64,000 nt of DNA. Source: Alviniconcha marisindica. Lineage: Eukaryota > Mollusca > Gastropoda > Provannidae. Below, one piece after another: positions 44,755 to 64,000 of this stretch. Where the stretch lies: assembly GCA_018857735.1 (NCBI GenBank), contig JABMCL010003486.1:147001-211000 (forward strand), written 5' to 3'. The translations under genes were made by a program, and so were the position numbers. Numbering within the stretch: the stretch's first letter is position 1; every line of letters starts with the position of its first letter. A model generated the notes under the pieces. It ran no database searches, was not told the origin of the DNA, and saw only the letters and a list, made by a program, of their open reading frames with translations.

Positions 44755-47700
44755 CTAGGAACACAGTATGATGTATAATTACTATTTTTGAAGTTTTAAT
44801 GTATACATTTTCATTGATCTTGTAATGTGCGGTGTGCTCACCGTTGTTGATGAGATATGGTGCTATAGAAATGACCACTAATTATTTATTTGCAGAAGAT
44901 GAGGTGATCCGCCAGTTTTTGAGTAGTGATGGCTGTTGTCGAGTTGCTGACAAAGTAAGTGCAATATGTACCCAACTGTATGTTGAATGAGGTATAATAT
45001 AACGTAGGCCTACTGGTAGAATGATAAATGAAGCCAGCAAGATGTAAACATGATGTATACGTGACATATCAGTGGTCAGTGTGAATGGTGAGTAGTCACT
45101 ATAATGTAATAAAGAAGCTTTAATGGTGACAGAACAGTCACAAGGAATAGTGTAATGATTAAATTATCTAACTGCAGCAAAGCACTTGCTCTGGAAACAG
45201 TCTTATTTTCATTTTGTCTGGGTTCATGTGTTTTCTGTGGCAACATTTTAGAGAATTCTGTCAACACAGTGGTAACCCAATTCTGTTGCAGCTGAAAGCC
45301 TCTGGGAACAATTCATTGAAGACTGAAGTATACAGAATACTAAAAAAGAATGGCATAATGTTTAATCTGTCTTTGCCAGTTTGTGGTTGATTGTGTTAGT
45401 TGACCAAAATGTTGTTCTTGTTACAGTATCTTCTTGCCATGGTTTTTGCCTACTTCAAAAGAGCTGACTTATCATTGTGGGAGTACACAAGATTTAACTT
45501 CTTTATTGCACTGTGAGTTGATATTGTGTCATTTATGTTAAGGAAATGCTTGATTTTAAAAAAAAATTGTAAATGGATTTATTTTTTTAAAGTGCAGTTT
45601 GGCAAAACCAACTGGCACATGCAAAGTGCTTCAGTAACAGATGATACCTATTGAAAGCATGAGGAAAACTGCCATGCAGCATGTTTGTGCTAGCTTGTAC
45701 TTTCCCAGTACGCATTGTCATGCATACTGAGTTGCAATAGTATATTTTTTTGGTTACACAGAAGCACTTTTTTGTTCCTGGTACTTTGTAGACATGTGAT
45801 TATATTTCTGTGTTTGAATAGGGGTTACATAGTTTGTTTTGATCAGGATTTGTTATCAGGGCAGAAGCATTACGCTGACTTGATTTTGTGTCTAAATAGT
45901 ATGCACACACATGTGCATGCCTGCATTTCAATTTGGTAACTTGAGCAGGACAACTTTTTGTCTGTGCATAATAAATAACAATGGTGTTTAACGTCCACAG
46001 AAACCATGAGGCTTATGAGGGACGGGTCTGTGCATAATTGTGAAGATATTGCTTAGAATAAGTCATGTAAGAGGAAAGGAAGTGTGACAAAATCATTCTT
46101 AATCAGTTTACATGCATGCAAACAAACACATCCAATCAAACACATGTCTTTCAAAATAAAGGAAAACAACAACAAAACAACAAGATCTCAAAATGCTTTT
46201 GCATCAGCATTTAATACTCTCTAGCCTCACTTGCTAAGCTGATATATAAATATTTGATTTGATTTTGTGTTGAACCCTTTGACCTAAGAAAGTGTAGATG
46301 GAGGCCGTTTGTCCGATTCTGTGTGCATTTCTGCTGGTTTACTTTACAGTTATGTAGCTTATCTCCTCTGTGATGAGTGCTCATTTTTTGAAACAAATAA
46401 TTGTTTGTCAATGTTGACAAAAATCACCTGACTTTCTTCTGCATATCCTTGTTTATGTTAGTTTAGTTCTCACCTCAGCAAAGTATGCTGATGTGGCAGT
46501 TTAACTTTAAATGTATTGGATAAAAGCAAGCAGGATCACAGACCAGTGACTACTATCCTCTACAAATACAGTTATGACAGACACATTTTTAAGGCAGGGA
46601 AAACAGAATGTTAAAAGATAATACTCTTGTTCTCGTAATAGTTGTATGCTTCCTGCGTGTGATATTTAATAATTTTACTACCAAAGAAACTTTCTAAAAT
46701 TCCAGTCTCTGAGAGACTAATAGGAGGTGGCATTTTTAGTATCCTGACTGGCTCCTATCAGTTATAGTCAGGCCAAGGTGTGTGGCTCTCTGTGTGTCTG
46801 TCTATCTCTCTCTCTCTCTCTCTCTTTTTGGACGTGCTTTCTACAAAGTTTAAAGTGTGATGTAGGTTTGATGTGCAAATTATGCACTTGTAAAGTAGAA
46901 GCAGGGTTTTAGTTCAGTCTTGGACTTTGCTGCCCATTGAGTTCAAGCAGGGTATGAGTAATTACCATATTTTGGGTATGTGTCTTTACACTTGAACTGT
47001 AGAAGGCGTTTGTGTTGCACTTTCTTTGGCTGTTATGTGTTTTGCATTCAGTTACCTGGCCAACGATGTAGAAGAGGATGAAGAAGAGATGAAGTATGAG
47101 ATTTTTCCTTGGGCCCTCGGAAAGAAGTGGAAAGATAAGTACCCCTACTTCCTCAAGAAACGGGACAAACTCCTCCGACTCATTGACTACAAGGCCATTG
47201 TCAGCCGACGTTGCTCAGATGAGGTACTTTTTGGGAGCATATAATATATATATAATGCCTCAAATTTCATATATATATATTTCTTGTGATCATGGCACAC
47301 CACTTATTTATCTCCTGTCTCTCCATCTCTGTGTCTGTCTGTCTCTCAGATCTGTTTTTTCATTTTAAATTATTTGTCAGTCATTTAGGCATGTCACTTT
47401 GTTGATTTGACAGATCATGGCCATAGATCCTGACCACCTGCTGTGGAAGCGAGAGCGGCCCCAGCACCATGCAGGTGCCATCAGGAGCTACATGAAAGAC
47501 CCTGAGGATGATGGATACCCAAGGTGAACTGTTCACACACATTTTTACAAACAGGAATAAATAATCACTGCATTGTCACTAATGCAAATGTACTGCATGC
47601 ACAGGAACAAACAATCGTTGCCTACATCATTATACACATCTATAGGCCTATAAGTGCTTGTGTTGCCTGGTCAGGTAGCTGTTGCTTTTAATACTTTTTA

Positions 47701-48469
47701 AACAAGGATATTACATATGACAACCTGCCTAATCATTTTTAATAATGATTACTGGACATTTAACAAAATGACAGATTTTGTTATTTTTTCCAAGCTCCAG
47801 AATGCACTGCAAGACAGACTTTATTTCCACCACAAACTGCCAATGATATGAGGTGAAACTGGAGAGCACTGGAAGAAAAGAAAAAACAATAATGAAACAG
47901 GACTGTTGGCTCACTGGGATGACAAAGCTGAGGTCAGAGGTCACAGTTCATCTTCTCAACAGCACTGACTCATACAGCAGGAGACCCCCCCCCCCCCCCA
48001 AAAAAAAAGAACAACAAAAAACACCCACCCCAACAACAACAAAAACAACAACAAAAACAACTGAAGAGAGTGACTCGGAGAACCTTTTGAGTCTCACTTC
48101 TCTTGTTTGTCAAGATGCAGGTCTTTGCATCGATTTAGCCTGAAAGCATTTGTTTCTTGTTTTGTTTGTTTTGTTTCTTGCTTGCCATATCCAAGGGGCC
48201 CGGACCTGTCTCCCCGGTACTGCCATATGTGTGATGCCCAAGACAGCCAGTATGACTCAGCCAGTCCCTCCAGTGTCTCCTGGTGTGTGGCTTCAAGTGA
48301 GTCCACCCCTGAACGAGAGGGGGGCACTGCATGGATGAGAGCTGTGGAGGATGGAACTGGTGCTGCCAGCAGATTTGACATGAAAGGTGGGTGAATTTTG
48401 GACAGAGACATGAAAACATTTGAACCAAGGATGATTTATGAGCATAGCAAATGGATTATGGATGCATGT

Positions 48470-48530
<61 letters not shown>

Positions 48531-49015
48531 GGGTGGGGGTGGGGGGACTAATTTAGGATTAGATTTATTTAAGTAAGTTTTGTAACACAGAGCTTGGTAC
48601 TCCCCTCCCTTATTATGAAAAAAAGAGAAGAAGAAGAAGCTGAAATCATGACACATAGGTTACCCCCTAACCAACAGAAAGGAATGAACAAAATCAAAGT
48701 AAAGGGAAAAAGAAAAGAGGGCAATGTGAAAAGCAGGAGAAAGGCTAGTATGATGGGATCATTTTTCAAGTTCCTTTTACCCTCACACTCTAATTCTAGT
48801 GCTGGGTGCTGAAATGCTGAGTGTTTTAATTAAATCTGGAATCATTTTGACTGGTGTAATAATCTTTTGATTGGCTTTTTTCATTTAATTTTCTGTAAAC
48901 CTAGCTGCATGAATACATAATGTGTAGTACTACTAGCAAAAACTGGTGGATTTTTGCAGGGCTGCAGAAGACCTTGCCAACTCCTAGTGATGTAATTCCA
49001 GGCACCGAAGAATGA
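42922..49015 (+). CDS. SPDYA: Speedy/RINGO A cyclin-dependent kinase activator, 7 exons
   Basis: Speedy/RINGO proteins bind and activate CDK1/CDK2 without a cyclin and act in oocyte maturation, S phase and meiotic telomere attachment (family knowledge). Exons: 42922-43321, 44896-44954, 45427-45512, 47052-47223, 47414-47523, 48196-48386, 48960-49015, all GT-AG and phase-consistent, giving 357 residues (human 313). The RINGO core runs from about residue 118 to 270, with 'CCRVADKYLLAM', 'YFKRADLSLWEYTRFNFFIA', 'VEEDEEEMKYEIFPWALGK' and 'YKAIVSRRC', near-identical in order to human SPDYA. Residues 70-95 are basic and may be a nuclear signal. The start is the first ATG of the frame; no upstream in-frame ATG is present. 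Reading through the exon 6 donor gives an early stop at 48394, a possible short isoform. Confidence 0.95.
43545..43790 (+). mobile_element. Degenerate tRNA-like SINE fragment
   Basis: 'ggaaggtcgcgaatttgatc' then 'accggcaggagcggc' resembles the B-box side of the SINE at 16687 ('aggtcgcaggttcgaatcc', 'aggcaggagcggc'). The A-box side is eroded. It lies in SPDYA intron 1. Confidence 0.5.
48475..48524. repeat. (GT)n microsatellite
   Basis: About 25 GT units in the last SPDYA intron. Confidence 0.95.
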
Positions 49016-50629
49016 AATGACTGAATTTAAAGGCTAGTTTTCTTTCACGTCAGACTTCTCCCCCCCCCCCCCCACCCTTTTTGTTTGTTTTGCTTTTGCT
49101 TTCTTTCGTCTTTTCATTCTCTCTTGATTTTTCTTATTTTCTTTCTTCCCTCTTATTCTTCTTGTCCCCACCCCTCTTTCAGCCTACCCACTCTCACTCT
49201 CTCATCTCTGCCAGAGTAATGGTGGGTTGCTGTTGGGGTTGAAAAATACAGTTATACCGACCTCATTCCGTATGCTTTGTTGTTTTAGAGACTATACTGA
49301 TGGAGTCATCTCCTTCCTCAACCAGTTGTCTTACCTGATATAGAATCGACTGATGCTTAAAATCTGTCACCTGTCACTAGGAATACTGTAGAAGAAGTTT
49401 ATCATTCCAAGTATCTTGGCTGTTGGCTGTGAGGGCTCTCTGTGTGTATGTGCATGTGTATTGGTTTACATTTTACATTTAAAAAAATGGGAAATCAGTG
49501 GTGGAAATAAATGCTTGGTGTTCATGTTTTAATCATGATGGTTTAGAAGGATGCAGCTGACTGTATTTTACTTTTGAAACTTCCACGGAAGAGAGAGAGA
49601 TAGAAAAAACCCCACCAAAAACATACCCTCGTTTTACGGTTTTGTTTCACATCAGTGAACATAGATATCAGTAACATGTGCATATGAATGGCTGTCTTCT
49701 TCTGTTCCAATAGGTTCTCGTGATAAGAAGGACTGTGATGCAGATGAATGTCTGTGATATTCCCAGTCAAGAGAGACTACTTGGCCGTTTGTCGTGATGT
49801 CTCAAGCTGAGATTTCCCCAGGAGTTCCTGCTAATTTCTTTTGTGTTATATTTACATTAACTTTCATTGTATTTTTGATGAAGTATCTGAACATTTTGCT
49901 AAGAAAGTTACATGTGTAGATATTCACATTGTTGCAGTAAGTGCTGAAGAGAAACTATGATAAATGTTGTGATAGGGACTATCAATTTGAAAGGTTTATT
50001 TTAGTATACCACGCTTCAGGTTATCCGATATCAAAACTCGATTTACTGTGGGTGAAAACAGATTGACGTTGACAACACTAAGACCTAATAATGCCATTTT
50101 TGAGACACAAAAATGAGATTTACTACTATCCTGAGTTAATTAGCAAGTGTGTACATGTACCTGATCAGACACTAGATAATTCTGTCTGAGCTGTTTAAAC
50201 AGTCAAAAATGTTGGTTGAAGAGTTGGTGTAAGGATTTGTTAGAATATTTGTTGAAGATATTGTGTGGTAACAAATATATGTTTACTATTATAATTTTGG
50301 GGGATTTGGTGGAATATCAGTGGACAATACTATTTGCACTGAATTGTTTGTTCTTGCATCATTTATAGGAACATTTACATGAATATGCCTAACTTCAAAG
50401 TTCCAATGTCAGTTATATGTTGGTCGTGACAGCACAGTTATAGGTAAAATTTTCTTTCTAGTGAATGTGATTGGTCACAAAATAATTATGAGTGAGAGGA
50501 GTTTATTTTATGTGAAGCTGTCTCTTGTGGTGCTGATTTATGTTGTTCCAACATCTTCCAGACCTGTGAGATTGTAACGTTTGGGTGAAATGTCTGATTT
50601 TGCCTGAAATGTATAAATCTGTGTTTGAC

Positions 50630-50635
50630 AATAAA
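50630..50635 (+). terminator. Candidate SPDYA polyadenylation signal
   Basis: AATAAA within 'gtttgacaataaaagatgct', 1.6 kb after the SPDYA stop and followed by T/G-rich sequence. Assignment to SPDYA rests on being the best-placed plus-strand signal; a similar one occurs at about 50791. Confidence 0.5.
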
Positions 50636-50745
50636 AGATGCTAAAATGTGACTGATGTTTTGAATGAATGCCCAAGCATGGATGTGGTAATACATGCCAT
50701 TGATCATCTGTGTGTGTGTGTGTGAGTGTGTGTACGTGTGTGTGT

Positions 50746-50791
<46 letters not shown>

Positions 50792-51919
50792 AATAAAACT
50801 GACCCAGGACCTTAGGGAATTCAAGAGTATTGTCATGCATTTATTATTATATTAGTGCAGACACACGTGTGTGCGTGCAATAAAACTGACCCAGGATCTT
50901 AGGGAATTCACATGCAGAGTATTGTCATGCATTTATTAGTGCAGACAGGACATTTTGACTGGTCTCAGTGCAGTATGGCAGCAAAACTAAATGGCATGGC
51001 CCCATGGGGCAGCTGCGAAAAAACATATGTGCAGTAACCTCCTAAAACGAGGCATGGTTTGAAGGTGGTAGTGGTAAAGCGTTTTCTGTTTACAAGTGTA
51101 ACAAACAATGTTGTGACTGAATGTAATAAAGAGCTTATACACTTGGAAAACTGACCTGATCACAGAGACCCGGATCATCACACATAGGGCCACCTCTTTC
51201 TTCCTTCTCTTTCATTAGGAGTAGCCAGAATTATCTCTTTTTTTTAAACGGCAAAGCTGGAGATCACTGCCCTCCTCATTTTTTCCGGCCGGCTCGGCGC
51301 AAAAGGACCTCCGAAAGTGAAAGTAGCCCGCTCTCGAAAATATTTTCACTGGGTTAATTGACTTCACCTATCACGTTTGTACGGACATTATTGCAGTCTC
51401 TTGAAGGGTAGTTAGGAAACATGAAATGCAGAAAGATGTAGAGTTTTGAGCATTTTGTGCCGCTCAGGCCATGGGTCAATAAATCATAAATGCATCGTCT
51501 GCATTCGAGTCCGGAAGGAAATGCAGAGTTATGTACCATGATGGAAGCACCACATCAACACTGGCGAGTAGTGTACATAATGTAAAGTATAATACATTAA
51601 TAGACCCTGTATGAGCCCATGGTTATGACCACGTGAAGGCTGCGAACGTAAGATTTTTTTCTTTAATCATGTATAAATACACGGAGATACCAGATTGTGA
51701 AAAGCCAATGTTCACTGAAGTAGAAATCTGCCACCCGCTGGCTATTTAGACTGAATCTAAAAGTGGAAGTAGAAAAGGTCGGCTGAATAAAATGTCGCTT
51801 TTAGTTTTACCAAAGATTTCCTCAGTTACTTCTTCTTCAGATGTATTGCAGCCAGCTTCCTAGAACGGAATGCTATGAACACACTCGGTGGGTAGAGGGG
51901 GGGGGGGGGGGGGGGGGGG

Positions 51920-52270
51920 GAATCTTTCTTCGAGTACCACCATGCCAATGGAGAGGTTGTCATCGGGTCCAGCTCCAAACCCACCTACCAGATCAACTCG
52001 CCAATCCCAGCAGGCGACGAACCTACAACCTGATTGCAAGACCTTGTACAGGAAGGAGTCCTTCCCCCCGTACCATCCATGGACCTATATATATATACCT
52101 AGGTCTATGAAACCATCATCCAGTGAAACAACCTCCCACCCAAGGCATTTTTGCATCCCTAGGTGGAAACCGTCACATCCCAGACCAAACTCCAAGCACT
52201 CGTTTACGACATCGTTCCTTCAACCACTGCCGTATTTAGTTACACCATAGGGTCCAGAATACTGTCAGCT
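51920..52270 (+). other. Decayed open frame of unknown origin
   Basis: One frame reads 'GEVVIGSSSKPTYQINSPIP' then 'AGDEPTT' with later stops; another stays open to 52250. About 60 bases at 52189-52250 match, with roughly 11 mismatches, the minus strand at 660-601 beside the last coding exon of KIZ. It is probably a fragment of an unidentified repeat family. Confidence 0.4.
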
Positions 52271-53548
52271 AACAAGCATTTTTTTTTTTGGTGCTCAAAC
52301 AGTAGTAAGTTTGTTACAAACAACTGAAATAAAACAAGGCGTTTCATTTATAGCCGCCAACAAAATTTACACCAGCAAAAATAAAACCACAATCGTTTGA
52401 ATTGAGATGGAGCTCTTTTTTTTTTTTACCCGGGGTGGATGCGTCTTATGTTTACGTGCGTGCTTTGGCGCTAGGTTGCTTCTACAGTCATATTAGTACC
52501 CGAACCTTTCGGAGGGCACTGACCGCGGCGTCGCTGGACAGCTGTGTGGAGATAAAGAGTGCCCCTTCAGTGGTGTAACTAAATCTGGCAGAGTTTTGCG
52601 GAAGGTGCTAGAAAGCAATGCTCGGAGTGTGATCCCGGATATTACCCTCCCCGCCCCCCTTTTTGGGGGGCACCCATCCCCCTGTCCCACCCCCATCTAC
52701 CCTCATGTTCTAGTACACTACCATAAAACTGACAGGTATCTCCCTTCACCAACTGCTTATCTCCAGGGAAGCCACACCTTCCAGATTCTGTACCGTCGCC
52801 GGACCCCCCCCCCCCTCCCCCACATCCCACCTCCCCAAGTGACAGAATCCTCACAATGTTGAGGGCAGACTGTTAAAGAAGGAAGAAAAAAGAAAAAAAG
52901 AAGAAATAACCTGGGAGTGGGAATCTTTTGTCTTTCTATTAGGACTAAATGTGAAAAGCCACTTATGATCATTTCAGTGTAAGCTCCCTTTTTAAGGGAC
53001 AAAACAATAGTTAGAGAGAAGGTCTAAAAAATGGTAGTGTAACTGTAACACATATTACACTGTTTATTAGTACTTCAGCATATTCATCAGAGTGATGACT
53101 GTGGTCATTCTGGTAATGTGCAGTTAGCCTCTAAAGTGGAGTGGGGGGTGGGGTGGGGGGGAGGACTATCACATGCTCACAGTCTCAGACTCTGAAGAAT
53201 TTGACAATAAATCCCATACATACTGTATGGGATTTACAGAGGGGAAAACCCAAAGCTAGTTTTGGGAAATTATAGCACTACAAAATTTTAGGTGCACATT
53301 TGCCTGCAGATAAATTCATGTATATTCTCACCATACAATTGCCATTAGTGAAAAACTGAAAATTCACCACTGCATCAGCTTACTCTGAAGATAATTAAAT
53401 CAATTCATTGTCTCAGTAAAAAGTCCCATGGCTTGATCAATAAACAAAATTACATCTACATTATATATTGTATTGCTTTACGTTTGAAATAATACAGTGC
53501 AAGAGTTGATCTTCTTTTCCTTTATAGGCAACCATTCCCAGGGCTGCT

Positions 53549-53727
53549 TCAGCTTTGTCATCATGACACCAGCTCACATCCCGGTGGTCTTCACATGACT
53601 GTGGTGCTGATAACCAATGAAGATGGTGACATGGGACCGGCAGCAGTTTGGCCTCAGCTTTGTTATCATGACACCAACTTGCATCTTTATGGTCTTGACA
53701 TGACTGTGATGCTGATACTCACTCAAG

Positions 53728-53755
<28 letters not shown>
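53549..53755 (+). repeat. 105-bp duplication spanning the ABCC10 start codon
   Basis: The block 'tcagctttgtcatcatgaca' through 'atggtgacatgggac.ggca' occurs from 53549 and again from 53654. Both copies contain the ATG (53623 and 53728). The first frame reads 'MVTWDRQQFG', then hits TGA after 26 codons; the second is the real start, 'MVTWDWQQFC'. Confidence 0.88.

Positions 53756-64000
<10,245 letters not shown>

Larger units (their letters stand above)
49016..53727. other. SPDYA 3' untranslated region and intergenic region to ABCC10
   Basis: The SPDYA 3' UTR probably runs to an AATAAA at 50630. Beyond it are a GT run (about 50710-50790), the repeated phrase 'caataaaactgacccaggac' at about 50790 and 50878, a G-tract at 51898-51920, a decayed frame at 51920-52270 and C-rich sequence at 52640-52840. 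Acceptor-like 'cctttatag' at 53527 may begin an ABCC10 5' UTR exon. No other gene is supported. Confidence 0.6.

Noticed and set aside
47853..48143. 96-residue frame between SPDYA exons 5 and 6
   Set aside because: Contains poly-C/poly-A derived proline and lysine runs; SPDYA exons 5 and 6 join in phase without it.

Overview
This window is animal (metazoan) nuclear DNA, most likely from a mollusc and probably a gastropod. The metazoan part is secure: genes are split into short exons with GT-AG introns, and all five recognised genes have clear animal orthologues. The mollusc part is inference, from repeat style: long CA/GA microsatellites, tRNA-derived SINEs ending in a 'GTCCCTAATAAGCC'-like tail, and a dispersed 'TAAGTAACTTGGTG' element. 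I see no bacterial features, rRNA genes or CRISPR arrays.

Layout. (1) About 451-11976, minus strand: kizuna (KIZ), a centrosome-stabilising protein, in 11 exons plus a tentative short last exon. (2) 13045-27799, plus strand: SDCCAG8, a centrosomal/ciliary coiled-coil protein in 16 phase-consistent exons. The two genes are head to head, with about 1.07 kb between start codons. (3) 30832-40594, minus strand: a two-pore-domain potassium channel in five exons, with huge introns packed with simple repeats. (4) 42922-49015, plus strand: a Speedy/RINGO A cyclin-dependent kinase activator (SPDYA) in seven exons. (5) 53728 to the right edge, plus strand: an ABCC10 (MRP7) transporter. The window holds TMD0, TMD1 and all of nucleotide-binding domain 1; the second half lies outside.

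Mobile DNA includes one complete tRNA-derived SINE with an 11-bp target-site duplication (29695-30010), several SINE fragments, three MITEs of about 240 bp with TTAA ends (23995, 28408, 39177), and a decayed 790-bp element with inverted ends that carries a THAP zinc-finger reading frame with an internal stop (18150-18939).

The most striking structure is a repeated architecture. In at least three unrelated genes, and with less certainty in a fourth, tandem arrays of 36-110 bp units sit exactly on exon-intron junctions, and the real junction is the last unit. Affected junctions are KIZ exons 4 and 7; SDCCAG8 exons 3, 4, 8, 10 and 11; K2P exon 3; and ABCC10 exons 8 and 10, plus its start codon. 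Each array multiplies partial exons together with decoy splice sites. I know of no named system of this kind; it is the best candidate here for something undescribed.

All exon models were built by eye from reading frame, splice-site dinucleotides, phase agreement and remembered human orthologues. No alignment or transcript evidence was available.
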